A stretch of DNA of 36,125 nucleotides from Ktedonobacterales bacterium (GCA_025935195.1 JAICVS010000030.1:1-36125), one strand, 5' to 3'. Positions 8,723-16,868 are shown, counted from the first letter of the stretch. Program-made: numbers and translations. Notes: generated by a model not told the origin, from the sequence alone.

Positions 8723-9235
8723 ATGGCCAAGCAATACAGCGCACCGCCACAGATGGGGATCGATCCGAACAAGCAGTATCTCGCGACGTTCCACACGAAC
8801 AAGGGCGACTTCGCGGTGCAGCTCTTCGCGAAGGAGGCGCCGGCGACGGTGAACAACTTCGTCTTCCTGGCGCGCGAGGGCTTCTACGACGGCACGACGT
8901 TTCATCGTGTGATCAAGGGATTCATGGTGCAAGGCGGCGACCCGACGGGAACGGGGACGGGCGGGCCAGGCTACCGCTTCAACGACGAGCGCGGGGCGCT
9001 GGCGCTCAAGCACGAGGGGGCGGGCATCCTGAGCATGGCGAACGCGGGAGCGAATACCAATGGCTCGCAGTTCTTCATTACCTATGGGCCGACGCCGCAC
9101 CTGAACGGGAAGCACGCTGTCTTCGGCAAGGTGGTGAGTGGAATGGATGTGGTGAATAGCATTCGCGAGCGTGATCCGCAGCGCGACCGGCAGCCGGGCG
9201 ATGTGATCACCAGTGTCGAGATCAGTGAGCGTTAG
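8723..9235 (+). CDS. Cyclophilin-type peptidyl-prolyl cis-trans isomerase
   Basis: A cyclophilin of 170 residues catalysing prolyl isomerisation in the cytosol. The family core is intact: [52 protein letters not shown] (catalytic Arg in FHRV), [35 protein letters not shown]. It starts at ATG 8723 (MAKQYSAPP), with a GGAGG/AAGG ribosome site just upstream; the track start 8696 adds nine unlikely residues. It is separated from the next gene by 3 bp, so the two form an operon. It is the second prolyl isomerase within 2.5 kb, after the FKBP, but the PQQ-propeller gene lies between them on the other strand. Confidence 0.95.
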   Translation: MAKQYSAPPQMGIDPNKQYLATFHTNKGDFAVQLFAKEAPATVNNFVFLAREGFYDGTTFHRVIKGFMVQGGDPTGTGTGGPGYRFNDERGALALKHEGAGILSMANAGANTNGSQFFITYGPTPHLNGKHAVFGKVVSGMDVVNSIRERDPQRDRQPGDVITSVEISER

Positions 9236-9238
9236 GCC

Positions 9239-10171
9239 GTGGCGGAGTCTCAGAAGCAGATCAAAGACGCGGCCCGAACTGAGGGCCAGGCGGCGGCGGC
9301 GGCAGAACCAACGCTGGCGGTGATCGCCGACATCCACGGGAATCTGCCGGCGCTGGAGGCGGTGCTGGCCGATCTGGCGCGGGTGCGGCCGGATCGGATC
9401 GTGGTGGCGGGCGATTTCGTGAATCGGGGGCCGCAGGGGCGGGCGGTGCTGGAGCGGCTCGCGCCATTGGGATATCCGGCGATCAGCGGGAATCACGATA
9501 CGTGGCTGGTGGCGCTCGCGCGCGGCGAGCTGGTGCCGCGCGACTGGGGCAGCGCGTGGACGACGCCGGTGCGGCTGGCGCTGGAGGAGCTGACGCCGGA
9601 GTGGCTGGCGTGGCTGGAGGCGCTGCCCTTCAGCCTGCGGGTGGAACTGCCGGGGGCGGCGCCGATCCGGCTGGTGCATGGCAGCCCGCGCCACTCGCGC
9701 GAGGGGATGGGCCGGCTGCGCGCTGATGCGGAGGTGGCCGAGGCGCTGGCGGGAGTGGAGGAGCGGACGGTGATCGGGGCGCACATTCACTACCCGCACG
9801 AGCGCATGGTGGCGGGGACGCATGTGGTGGTGGTGGGCGCGGTGGGCTGCCCGTTCAATGGGGATGTCAACGCGCAGTATGGGCTGTTCCGCTGGGATGG
9901 CGTGATGTGGCGCTTCGAGCACCGCTCCATCCCCTACGATCATGAGCCGCTGTATCAGGCATGGCGGGATGGCGGATATCTGGACGACGGCAGCCTGGCC
10001 TCGGAGCTGATGATGCTGGAGCATCGGACGGCGCGCACGCATTACGTGCCGTTCTGGGAGTGGTGCATGGCGCGGGGGCTGGCGCTGACGCGGGAACAGT
10101 ACGAGCGCTTCGCGGCGGAGCGGCCGTCGTTCACGCCGCCACCGTTCACGCCGCTGCGTGACGAGAGCTAA
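9239..10171 (+). CDS. Calcineurin-like metallophosphoesterase (YfcE/MJ0936-like)
   Basis: A two-metal phosphoesterase of 310 residues. Metal-binding motifs are in order: LAVIADIHGN (D-x-H), VAGDFVNRGP, SGNHDTW, RLVHGSPRHS and the closing H-x-H in IGAHIHYPHERM. The first 25 residues are an Ala/Gln-rich leader, and the C-terminal 80 residues form an extension outside the minimal fold. The start is GTG 9239, 3 bp after the cyclophilin stop, so translation is probably coupled. The substrate cannot be assigned; relatives act on phosphodiesters, sugar phosphates or dinucleotides. A run of 9-bp tandem repeats begins 35 bp after the stop. Confidence 0.88.
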   Translation: MAESQKQIKDAARTEGQAAAAAEPTLAVIADIHGNLPALEAVLADLARVRPDRIVVAGDFVNRGPQGRAVLERLAPLGYPAISGNHDTWLVALARGELVPRDWGSAWTTPVRLALEELTPEWLAWLEALPFSLRVELPGAAPIRLVHGSPRHSREGMGRLRADAEVAEALAGVEERTVIGAHIHYPHERMVAGTHVVVVGAVGCPFNGDVNAQYGLFRWDGVMWRFEHRSIPYDHEPLYQAWRDGGYLDDGSLASELMMLEHRTARTHYVPFWEWCMARGLALTREQYERFAAERPSFTPPPFTPLRDES

Positions 10172-10206
10172 GACGAGAACCGACACGGAGGAGGAGAGGA
10201 TTGAAC

Positions 10207-10269
10207 CGCAGAGGTCGCAGAGGTCGCAGAGGTCGCAGAGGTCGCAGAGGTCGCAGAGGTCGCAGAGGT
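10207..10269 (+). repeat. Seven perfect 9-bp tandem repeats (CGCAGAGGT)
   Basis: Seven identical units run without interruption just after the phosphoesterase stop. In the antisense frame they produce the artefactual CDLCDLCDL peptide of the 688-residue ORF. The unit resembles the CRCRGAGRN units after the M20 dipeptidase and the GGRCAGAGC units after the AI-2E permease. There are no spacers, so this is not a CRISPR array. Confidence 0.95.
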
Positions 10270-10306
10270 GGCGGGAGAGAGGAAGGGAGGATGGAGGAAG
10301 AGGGGG

Positions 10307-10357
10307 ATGTTGACTGGGATGGTCACCATTGCCGTTTTTGCCGCTTTTTGATTTTGT
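10307..10357. repeat. Dispersed intergenic repeat R1, copy a
   Basis: This 51-bp block starts ATGTTGACTGG and contains CATTGCCGTTTTTGCCGCTTTT and GATTTTGT. It recurs at 34340-34390 with most positions identical (about 44 of 51 by eye). A GCGGCAAAAGCGGCAAG array, complementary to its core, follows about 80 bp later in both places. Confidence 0.8.
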
Positions 10358-10797
10358 TATGAATGATGATTGGGGACGAAGGTTGAATTCAAGCCGTGTG
10401 GTGCGGATCAGCAACGTGACACTGCGCGTTCTGAGCGGCAAAAGCGGCAAGAAACGGCAAGGGGATGTTGCCGTTTTTGGCAAAGGGGTTGCCACTTGGG
10501 GATGAAGACGCGGATCAGCACGGAGGAGACAAGAGCGAACACCAAGGAGACGGAGGGGAGAGTGGTTCACGGAGGAATGGAAGGGGAACGCATAGGATGT
10601 TAGGCGGCAAGGGACGCGGGGGCCGCGCTGTGGAGGTAGGGGCGGAGGGATGAGGATGAGGCGCATAGGGGATTCCCTTCAGCTAGAGAGGGCATGCCGG
10701 CCGATCTATCGCCATGCGAGGCCACCCCGGACATTCCCGTGCGTGAGAGGAAACGTGCCACCGGGGAGCGGGCGTGATGTGAGGTGGTAGAGACTAC
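10358..10797. other. Gene-free stretch with GGCAA-rich array, no supported CDS
   Basis: Between repeat R1 and the orphan promoter I find no convincing coding frame on either strand. Bases 10435-10492 hold degenerate GCGGCAAAAGCGGCAAGAAACGGCAA units followed by TTGCCGTTTTTGGCAA, which can fold back on them. The remainder is purine-rich (GGAGGAGACAAGAGCGAACACC-like) and resembles decayed tandem repeats. The large ORF crossing it on the minus strand is a shadow of the cyclophilin and phosphoesterase genes. Confidence 0.5.
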
Positions 10798-10826
10798 AAT
10801 ATAGAATATAATTTCCTATTTGTCAA
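10798..10826 (-). promoter_or_regulatory. Near-consensus sigma70 promoter with no recognised downstream gene
   Basis: On the minus strand TTGACA (10826-10821), a 17-bp AT-rich spacer and TATATT (10803-10798) make one of the best promoters in the window. It fires towards the repeat-rich gap, where no minus-strand gene can be supported before the PQQ-propeller gene 2 kb away. A small RNA, a very short peptide gene or a decayed gene could explain it. Confidence 0.6.
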
Positions 10827-10918
10827 GGCGACGGGTGATGACATGCGCTACTGCAGCGGGGTATCGGCTAGAGCGGATGTTCTGTGATGTTCCCGTATTC
10901 GGGGGTAGGCGCGCGGGC

Positions 10919-10938
10919 GGGCGTGGCATGCCGCGCCC
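10919..10938. repeat. GCATGC-centred palindrome, copy a
   Basis: GGGCGTGGCATGCCGCGCCC is almost self-complementary. It lies about 60 bp past the stop of the minus-strand hypothetical gene and recurs at 34784-34806, again just past a minus-strand stop. It may work as a terminator or be a REP-like mobile palindrome. Confidence 0.65.
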
Positions 10939-10997
10939 CTACAACCAGCAAGCTGGGCGGGTTTTGGCTTACCACGATGGGAGAGCGAGATACGAGG

Positions 10998-11327
10998 TTA
11001 GCGGCCGGGTTTGGCCGTTTCTTCGCGGGTGGCCTCGTGGTAGTTGGGGGCGTAGCGCTGGTTGTAGGGGGCGCGGTGGGCCTCGACGGCGCCGGGGCCG
11101 TAGAGCAGGCCGGAGAGGCGTTCGCCGCTTAGGTGGGCGGCGCCACGGGCGCGGGTCTGGGCGGTGGTGAGGCTGTCGCGCAGGGCGCGGGGGGCGAATT
11201 TGGGCGCGGTTTCGGGGCGCAGCGGGAGGCGCTGATCCGCTTCCGTTTGGCTCGCCTCGGCGTGGGTGCGCTCGATCTGCGCGGTCTGGACGGCGGCGGA
11301 TTGCTCGGATTGTGGTGTCTCGCTCAT
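10998..11327 (-). CDS. Hypothetical polar protein
   Basis: I do not recognise this 109-residue protein. It starts at ATG 11327 (MSETPQSEQSAAVQTAQIER); the longer track ORF runs back through the tRNA terminator and is not credible. The first half is rich in Gln, Glu, Ala and Thr and probably disordered. The second half has a more distinctive segment, APKFAPRALRDSLTTAQTRARGAAHLSGERLSGLLYGPGAVEAHRAPYN in part, rich in Arg and aromatic residues. There is no signal peptide or membrane segment. The ribosome site is weak. It stands alone downstream of tRNA-Val. Coding status rests mainly on ORF length and composition. Confidence 0.5.
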   Translation of the reverse strand: MSETPQSEQSAAVQTAQIERTHAEASQTEADQRLPLRPETAPKFAPRALRDSLTTAQTRARGAAHLSGERLSGLLYGPGAVEAHRAPYNQRYAPNYHEATREETAKPGR

Positions 11328-11483
11328 AGGGGTGGTGCGCTCCCAGCTCTCAACTCGATCCGGCGCGGTGGATGACGCCGGGAGAAATGTATCCAGTTGC
11401 CGGGCATTGTAGCATACGGCAGAGGTGATGGGGCGGCAGGTCATGCCGATTGCTGTTGAGGGTGATGTGCCGGGGCGGACATG

Positions 11484-11517
11484 AAAAAAGCCGCCGGAGG
11501 GTGTGTCTCCAGCGGCC
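11484..11517 (-). terminator. Rho-independent terminator of tRNA-Val
   Basis: On the minus strand GCCGCTGGAG pairs with CTCCGGCGGC around ACACACC, followed by TTTTTT: a textbook stem and T tract 11 bp after the tRNA. It is the only terminator in the window with a clear T run. Confidence 0.92.
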
Positions 11518-11527
11518 GTTACCGGGG

Positions 11528-11601
11528 TGGGCGATGAGGAGCTCGAATCCCCGACCTCCACGATGTCAACGTGGCGCTCTAACCAACTGAGCTAATCGCC
11601 C
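11528..11601 (-). tRNA. tRNA-Val (anticodon GAC)
   Basis: The cloverleaf is complete: acceptor GGGCGAT/ATCGCCC, D-arm AGCTCAGTTGGTTAGAGC, anticodon arm CCACG-TTGACAT-CGTGG with anticodon GAC, and T-arm GGGGATTCGAGCTCC (loop TTCGAGC). The discriminator base is A, and the 3' CCA is not encoded (the genome reads ACCCC). It is flanked by its own promoter and terminator, so it is a single-gene transcription unit. Confidence 0.97.
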
Positions 11602-11611
11602 GTGCGCATCC

Positions 11612-11641
11612 AGTGTAGCATCGGCGGCGGCGGCGCGTCAA
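11612..11641 (-). promoter_or_regulatory. Promoter of tRNA-Val
   Basis: TTGACG (11641-11636), an 18-bp spacer and TACACT (11617-11612) end about 10 bp before the mature tRNA 5' end, the usual distance for a bacterial tRNA promoter. Confidence 0.78.
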
Positions 11642-11681
11642 GTGGCGTGCAGCGATGGGAATAGTGGGAAAGACGGAGGGT

Positions 11682-11720
11682 GGGCCGGGAGAGACGGCGC
11701 AATGCCGAATCCCCCGGCCC
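11682..11720 (-). terminator. Hairpin downstream of secreted paralog A
   Basis: GGGCCGGG pairs with CCCGGCCC (8 bp), with an inner CGGC/GCCG stem, about 60 bp after the stop of gene A. There is no T tract. Confidence 0.55.
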
Positions 11721-11781
11721 GGCGCACGCACACGCGGCAGGATGCCGCAGCACGGGCGCTCAGCGTTGCATGCTGATCACC

Positions 11782-13635
11782 CTAATTGTCGTCGGCTTCG
11801 CCGGCGGCGATACGGGTGATGAAGGTGCCGAAGTTGGCGAAGAAGCCGCGGGTGCCGCCACAGGTGAAGTCGGCGGCGTACTGGGCGTCGGTGCAGGACT
11901 GGCCGATGTATTCCTGCGCCAGCCAGATGTTGCCGCTCTCGTCGGCCACGGCGGCGGAGTAGTCACCCCAGCGCGGGCGGTCGAAGAGGTAGGCGGAGAA
12001 GCCGTCCTCAGGGCCAACACCGGCGCCGGAGATGTGAACCTTGCGGTTGCCCTTGTCGAGGCGCACGAACGCCGCGCTGGGGAAGAAGTCCGGTCCGACC
12101 AGCGAGAAGGTCATGACGGCGGTGCCGTCCGGCGTTACGCCGATGGATGGGTAGGTGGTGTTCTGGCCGGCGACGGTGACGTAGCCCTGATCGGTGACGC
12201 GAGCGGCCAGGTGGCCGTGATCGGTCTTCGGCTCGACGACGAAGTAGGCGATGCCGGCGCGATTGCCGCTGACGACGGTATCCACAGCGGACCAGAGCTT
12301 GCCATCGGCGAAGACGACCTGGTTCATGCGGTCGTCGTTGCTATCCAGCGGGGCTTCGGGCGCACCGACGAGATCGCCCAGGGGGATTGGGCCGGCCTTC
12401 TGGGTGGAGGGCGGCGCGAGGCCGTAGGTCTCGGTGGTGATGACCTGATGATCCAGGCTGACCGATGGCGAGGCGCTATCGAGCGATGCCGTGTTGGTCA
12501 GCGCCCAGACGGTGATGCGGTTGTCGAGCGAGTTGAAGAAGTCGAGGCTGCTGAGGAAATACTCGGTGCCGCCGTTGGCGCGCTCGAAGGCGCCGCTGGG
12601 AGGGGTCTCGGCGGGCTGGATGGAGAACCAGATGCCGCCGGCATCGGGCGTGGGGATGACGCCCGCGTTGATCTGGACGACGGACGAGAGGGCGCCGGCG
12701 ACGAGAGCGCGCTTGGAGATGGCGTAGACCTGGGCGCCGTTGAAGCCGTTGTTGAAGATCGGGAACTCGTTGGTGGTGACGTAGAAGCCGTTGGCGTCGG
12801 CGCCGATCAGCGGCTGGTCGCCGAGGCAGGGGCAGCCGGGATGGCCGGGCAGGGAACCGTCGCCGTCGGTGGTGTCGAAGCTGAAGATGTTGAAGGCGCC
12901 GGTCGGGTCGCCGGTCTGGCTGACGGCGATGAAGGTGCTGCTGTGGCCGGGTGTGGCGAAATTGCCGGTGGGCGCGTCAATGTCGATCTCGAGCACAGTG
13001 AAGAACCAGCGGCCGGTCGCGGCGTCGAAGTAGCACTTCGGGTCGCTCAGGAAGGGGCCGAACGGCGCGCCGCCATTGGTGGAGGCGGGGGCGACGTTGA
13101 GGAACTGGTTGAGCGGGGTAGGGCCGCTAAGCTGCGCGCCGGTGCGCGCGTTGTAGACGGCGTTGGCGAGGTTGATCGTCTCGAAGACGAAGCCGTTGCC
13201 GACGCACATGCCCTGGTCGGGCGGCTCGAGGTCGAACTGCGAGTTGGCGTAGATGCCGGTGCCGGCGTTCGCCTGCTGGAAGTCCGTCAACCCCTGGAAG
13301 CCGGTGGCGCCGCGAGTGTTATTGGCGAGCTCGTTGGGCTTGGGGTTGGGGACGGTGAGGGTGGTGATGTGGCCGGCGGTACTGCCGCTGCTCGCGTCGT
13401 CCTTCTCAAAGGGCTGGCGGAAGCGGTGCTTGACGGCTGGGCCGCTGAGGGCGGCGCTGGCGGCGCCGAGCCTGCCGGTGCCGTGGGAGGTGAGACGCGA
13501 GGTGGTGAGTTGCGGGGCAGCGGCGCGCGCCGTGCCCTGGTGGCCGATGACGAGCGTCGCCGCGAGGGTCGAGAGCAGGGCGAGGGCGGTGACGCCGCCG
13601 ATGGCGATACGCTTGACCGTGAGGAATTGACGCAT
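11782..13635 (-). CDS. Secreted LEPPDQ/WGDYS-family protein, paralog A
   Basis: A 617-residue exported protein of a family with no assigned function that I know. The signal peptide is MRQFLTVKRIAIGGVTALALL...GTARAAA, with cleavage likely after ARA. Motifs shared with C and D, in order, are GFQGLTDFQQAN, LEPPDQGMCVGNGFVFE, SDPKCYFDAATGRWFFT, GCPCLGDQPLIGADANGFYVTTNEFP, NGGTEYFLSSLDFF, DDRMNQVVFADGKLWS, TYPSIGVTPDG, GAGVGPEDGF, RWGDYSAAVADESGNIWLAQEYIG. Repeated short strands and the RWGDY element suggest a beta-propeller or sialidase-like fold; this is inference. Conserved cysteines (MCVG, PKC, CPC, SC) probably form disulfides. ATG 13635, preceded by GAGAGAAGGTTCC, is the start, not the track's 13677. 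It is preceded by a shared leader. Confidence 0.85.
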   Translation of the reverse strand: MRQFLTVKRIAIGGVTALALLSTLAATLVIGHQGTARAAAPQLTTSRLTSHGTGRLGAASAALSGPAVKHRFRQPFEKDDASSGSTAGHITTLTVPNPKPNELANNTRGATGFQGLTDFQQANAGTGIYANSQFDLEPPDQGMCVGNGFVFETINLANAVYNARTGAQLSGPTPLNQFLNVAPASTNGGAPFGPFLSDPKCYFDAATGRWFFTVLEIDIDAPTGNFATPGHSSTFIAVSQTGDPTGAFNIFSFDTTDGDGSLPGHPGCPCLGDQPLIGADANGFYVTTNEFPIFNNGFNGAQVYAISKRALVAGALSSVVQINAGVIPTPDAGGIWFSIQPAETPPSGAFERANGGTEYFLSSLDFFNSLDNRITVWALTNTASLDSASPSVSLDHQVITTETYGLAPPSTQKAGPIPLGDLVGAPEAPLDSNDDRMNQVVFADGKLWSAVDTVVSGNRAGIAYFVVEPKTDHGHLAARVTDQGYVTVAGQNTTYPSIGVTPDGTAVMTFSLVGPDFFPSAAFVRLDKGNRKVHISGAGVGPEDGFSAYLFDRPRWGDYSAAVADESGNIWLAQEYIGQSCTDAQYAADFTCGGTRGFFANFGTFITRIAAGEADDN

Positions 13636-13851
13636 GGAACCTTCTCTCTCGAATGAGCAACTCGGCCCCAGCATCAAGGGTCAGCGAGTTGCGCGTGGAG
13701 TTTGATGCGGAGTATGCGAGATTCCGGGGTATGCGCCGAGATGTACTGGGAAGCGCGAAAAGGCGCCGTGGGTGAGTGCGTGCGCTGTGCCGTTGTAGTG
13801 AGGATACGCGGGCGGATGTGCCGCACGCGACGACGCGATGCCCTCCTTTCC
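13636..13851 (-). promoter_or_regulatory. Shared 5' leader, copy A
   Basis: On the minus strand the leader runs from a GGAAAGGAG box (13851-13843) through an 8-bp hairpin GCAACTCG/CGAGTTGC (arms 13685-13692 and 13657-13664, GGGG in the loop) to CGAGAGAGAAGGTTCC and the ATG. Copies C and B' keep the same order, and D keeps a degenerate form. The last block contains the ribosome binding site. Confidence 0.7.
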
Positions 13852-13957
13852 CCATGACCACACGTCCGCGATCGTTCGACAGCGCATTCGTCCACAGCGT
13901 GCGCGGGCGACGAGAAGCCGCACACGAACCTTGCCGTCCGCGTCATAGTGCGACCAT

Positions 13958-13986
13958 ATTTTAGCGCCTTGCTTTGCATCGCGCAA
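13958..13986 (-). promoter_or_regulatory. Candidate sigma70 promoter of paralog A
   Basis: TTGCGC (13986-13981), a 17-bp spacer and TAAAAT (13963-13958) predict transcription starting about 316 nt before the ATG of gene A, so the transcript would carry the whole leader. C and D have promoters at nearly the same distance. Confidence 0.6.
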
Positions 13987-14256
13987 GAGCGGGTGGGCAG
14001 CGAGTGGGGGGATGGGGGGTGTCGCTGTGTGTTGAGCCGTTGTCGTTCGCTGGCCTCCCGGCATGATGCGTTTTGACGAATGAACGCGGATAGACCATCC
14101 GCGACGGCCAACCGGCCAGCCGGCGATGGCAATCGCGCCTGGAGGGCGTGCCGCCGCGACGTCCGCCGTCGCGGACTGGAGCAGCGGCGTATTCCAAGGC
14201 CAAGAAGCAAATGACATCGGCACGGTGGCTGTGGGAACCGTGGCGCCGGGTTCCGC

Positions 14257-14270
14257 GTCTTGTACAAGAC
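14257..14270 (+). promoter_or_regulatory. Perfect 14-bp palindrome before the lipoprotein gene
   Basis: GTCTTGTACAAGAC is fully self-complementary and abuts the ribosome binding site GAAGGAGGG. It could be a dimeric repressor operator or a small hairpin affecting translation. Which is not decidable from sequence. Confidence 0.5.
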
Positions 14271-14287
14271 GAAGGAGGGACGGCCGC

Positions 14288-14875
14288 ATGCGACGACAAC
14301 GAAATCGAATGGCTCACTTGGGATGGGTGATCGCGGGGGTGTGTGGGCTGCTGGTGGGATGCGGCGTGAGCGGGCAGGGCGGCGGCGCGGCGGGCGGCAC
14401 GGCGCCTGCCGCCGATGCGACGGTGGTGGTCAATGGCACGCCGATCCCGTCACAGCGCCTGCCAACGCCGTCATCCACCGTGACGCCGGGCGGGGGGAGA
14501 GCGACGGCCACCGCCACGCCGGGAGCGGTGCGGCTGATGCTCGACAAGGCGGCCTATGCGCCCAGCGATCCGGTGTTGGTCACGATCGAGAATGGGCTGA
14601 ACATGAAGATCGTGGTCAGCGATCACCATACGGGCTGCACATCCGTGCAACTGGAGAAGCTGGCGCAGGGTTCGTGGCAGTCCGCCGGAGGCGTTTGTAA
14701 GCTGCTGACGCCGGTGCGGCTGATCACGCTGGCGCCGGGCAGCGTGACGCCGCAGCGGATCGGCATCCCAGCCGGCGCGAGCGCGGCGGGGACGTATCGG
14801 GTGAAGCTGGTGTATGGCGCGGGCGGCGCCAGCCAGGATGGGGTGGCGCTGTCCGCGACGTTCACCGTTGGGTGA
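14288..14875 (+). CDS. Small exported lipoprotein with Ig-like C-terminal domain
   Basis: A 195-residue lipoprotein. ATG 14288 has AAGGAGGG 8 bp upstream and is followed by a basic N-terminus, a hydrophobic stretch and the lipobox GLLVGC, so I use it instead of the track start at 14126. A Thr/Pro/Ala-rich linker (about 35-80) leads to a beta-rich domain (LMLDKAAYAPSDPVLVTIENG...GTYRVKLVYGAGGASQDGVALSATFTVG) that resembles Ig-like domains of bacterial cell-surface proteins. Two cysteines (TGCTSVQ, GGVCKL) may pair. Function is unknown. It sits between secreted paralogs A and B on the opposite strand, so it may act at the same surface, but that is only positional. Confidence 0.78.
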   Translation: MRRQRNRMAHLGWVIAGVCGLLVGCGVSGQGGGAAGGTAPAADATVVVNGTPIPSQRLPTPSSTVTPGGGRATATATPGAVRLMLDKAAYAPSDPVLVTIENGLNMKIVVSDHHTGCTSVQLEKLAQGSWQSAGGVCKLLTPVRLITLAPGSVTPQRIGIPAGASAAGTYRVKLVYGAGGASQDGVALSATFTVG

Positions 14876-14909
14876 GGAGGTGTGCCTATACAAGAAAAGA
14901 CAGAAGAAG

Positions 14910-14939
14910 GGCCGGACCTCCATGAGAGGAAGCCCGGCC
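14910..14939 (+). terminator. Hairpin terminator of the small lipoprotein gene
   Basis: GGCCGG pairs with CCGGCC, with an inner CCTC/GAGG stem, 34 bp after the lipoprotein stop. It is distinct from the hairpin that serves gene B on the other strand. Confidence 0.6.
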
Positions 14940-15034
14940 GGTGTGGCGGAGAAAGAGGGCGCGGTCGGCATAGTCGAGTGTTCGGGGTCGCGCCGACTTC
15001 CTCCTCATGTCCTCATGTCACGCTGAACTGGCGG

Positions 15035-15069
15035 AGGTGTGGGCGTGTGTGTCAGACACGCTCACACCT
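15035..15069 (-). terminator. Long hairpin terminator of paralog B
   Basis: A 14-bp stem (one G-T pair) AGGTGTGGGCGTGT/ACACGCTCACACCT with a 7-nt loop starts 32 bp after the stop of gene B on the minus strand. Confidence 0.7.
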
Positions 15070-15101
15070 GCCGAGACGATGCGCGTAGGGGCGAGAGGAC
15101 G

Positions 15102-16868
15102 CTAGTGGGCGCCCGCTACGTCCCAGACGCGAGTGCCCCAGTTGTCGATCGGATCCTGATCTTTGGCCGGCGGGATGTACTCCGCGGCGCCCCAGATGTT
15201 GATGCCGTTGGGGTCGAGCACGGAGAAGGAGTAGTCACCCCAGCGCACGCGGTTGACGAGCGGCCCGGCGAAGCTGACATGGGGGCCTGCGCCAACGCCG
15301 GTTATCTGGATGCTGCCGAAGGACTTGCCGCCAGCCTTCCGGACGACGAAGGCGGTGGACGGGTTGAGCGTCGGGCTGGTCAGCGAGAAGGTGATCACCG
15401 AGGTGCCGCTCAACGTGTGAATGAGCGCGGGATAGAGCAGGTACTTGCCGGCGGCGGCGATATAGCCCTGGTCGGTGACTTTGTGGGCCGCCGGGTTGAT
15501 CTCGAACCAGGCGATGCCGTCGCGTGCGGAGGGATCGGTGCCGATGGTGATGGCGGTGTCGAGCTCGGTGAAGAGTCGCGGACCGCTCTTATCCGCGAGG
15601 AACTGCACCTGCTGCATACGGCTGTCGCCGGCATCCAGGAACGGCTCCGACTCGACCAGAATGCCGGCGGGGCAGTTGATCGCGACGAGGAACGGCACGC
15701 AGGTGAGGGCGCCGGTGCCGGTGCTGGCGGCGGGCATCGGGAAGGCGTAGGTCTCGCTGGTGATGATACGCCCGCTCAATGTGACGGTGCCGCCGGTGGT
15801 CAGGTGGCGATCGCCGGTGACCTGCCACAGGCCAAGCGTGTTGGCGATCGAGTTGCTGTTGCCGAATGCGTCGAAGGGGAACGAATTGACGAGGTACTCG
15901 GTGTTGGTGCCGTCGCCGAAGGCCGGCTCAAGCGTGAGGATGGGGACGCCACCCAGCGAGACGGGGCCGAACGCGAGCGCATGCACGCTCAAGTCCTGGC
16001 TGACGAGCTGTGGCTTCGAGATGGCGACGACGAGGGCGCCCTCGAAGTTGTCCTCATTCGGGCCGCAGAACTGGTCGGTGGTGACGTAGACGGCGTTGTT
16101 GTCGAAGCCGGTGTGCGGCTGGTCGCCGAAGCAGGTGCCGCCTTGCGACGTGTCGAACTGATAGGTCGTCTGGCCGTGGCTGTTGATCACGGAGACGTCG
16201 TCAACGGTGTGCCCCAGGCTGTTGGAGCTGATGATGGTCAGGAAGAACGTCTGTGTCGTGGGATCGAACAGGCAGCGCGGGTCGCTGAAGGCGCCCGGAT
16301 CCTGGAAAAGCGTCGCGACGGAGATGGGGGCTGTCAACGGCGTGCCGCCGGTGGTGAAGAATCGGCCGGCGTCGTTGACGATCTCGAGCACGACCTTCTG
16401 ACCGCCGAATAGGGAGGAGACGGAGCCGACGCAGAGCGCCTGGTCGGGCGGCGTGACCTCCGCGCCCTCGCCACCGTTGGCGTTGGCCTGATCGAGATCG
16501 CTCAGGCCGTTGAAGTTCGCGAGCTGCTGCCCCTGGGCGGTGCGGGCGATGGCCGCGCCGGCGGTGTGGGGGAGCGCGCCGCGGGCGACCGTGGCGCGTG
16601 CGCGGGCCGCGTCGCCGCCGGGGGAGTGATCCTTGAAGGCCAGCGGGCCGTTCTTGGCGTTGTGGACGGTGGAGGTGATGTGCTTGCCGGGGACTTTCGA
16701 GCTGGTTGCCACTCTGGTGGCGCTCAGCGGATGGCCGTTATAGCTGGCGGTGACGGTTCGTGTGGCGGCGTGCGCCGCCGGCACGGCCACTGCCACGAGC
16801 GCGCCGACGAGCGCCAGCGCGCCGATGATCGCGAATCCAATGCTGGATCGCCGAGGAAAGTGCATCAT
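15102..16868 (-). CDS. Secreted LEPPDQ/WGDYS-family protein, divergent paralog B
   Basis: A 588-residue exported protein, the most divergent of the four paralogs. The signal peptide is MMHFPRRSSIGFAIIGALALVG...AAHAAT. Family landmarks persist: FNGLSDLDQANANGG, TPPDQALCVGS, SDPRCLFDPTTQTFFLT, CFGDQPHTGFDNNAVYVTTDQF, DSRMQQVQFLA, LYPALI, GVGAGPHVSF, RWGDYSFSVLDPNGINIWGAAEYI, NWGT. It differs by an extra pair of cysteines (ALTCVPFLVAINCP) and lacks the GCPCLGDQP form. ATG 16868 has GAGGAG 8 bp upstream; the second ATG follows directly. Unlike A and C, its own start lacks the GAGAGAGAAGGTTCC block, but an orphan copy of that leader lies 256 bp upstream on the same strand. Function is unknown. Confidence 0.83.
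   Translation of the reverse strand: MMHFPRRSSIGFAIIGALALVGALVAVAVPAAHAATRTVTASYNGHPLSATRVATSSKVPGKHITSTVHNAKNGPLAFKDHSPGGDAARARATVARGALPHTAGAAIARTAQGQQLANFNGLSDLDQANANGGEGAEVTPPDQALCVGSVSSLFGGQKVVLEIVNDAGRFFTTGGTPLTAPISVATLFQDPGAFSDPRCLFDPTTQTFFLTIISSNSLGHTVDDVSVINSHGQTTYQFDTSQGGTCFGDQPHTGFDNNAVYVTTDQFCGPNEDNFEGALVVAISKPQLVSQDLSVHALAFGPVSLGGVPILTLEPAFGDGTNTEYLVNSFPFDAFGNSNSIANTLGLWQVTGDRHLTTGGTVTLSGRIITSETYAFPMPAASTGTGALTCVPFLVAINCPAGILVESEPFLDAGDSRMQQVQFLADKSGPRLFTELDTAITIGTDPSARDGIAWFEINPAAHKVTDQGYIAAAGKYLLYPALIHTLSGTSVITFSLTSPTLNPSTAFVVRKAGGKSFGSIQITGVGAGPHVSFAGPLVNRVRWGDYSFSVLDPNGINIWGAAEYIPPAKDQDPIDNWGTRVWDVAGAH

Noticed and set aside
10207-10269. CRISPR array
   Set aside because: Units are 9 bp with no spacers, and no cas genes are present.
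8600-10666. 688-residue minus-strand ORF with CDLCDLCDL repeats
   Set aside because: It is antisense to the cyclophilin and phosphoesterase genes. The Cys repeat is just the 9-bp DNA repeat read in frame.
13636-13851. Cyclic di-GMP (GEMM) or other known riboswitch in the secreted-protein leaders
   Set aside because: I looked for the conserved GEMM core and other familiar aptamer consensus strings and did not see them; the element remains unassigned.
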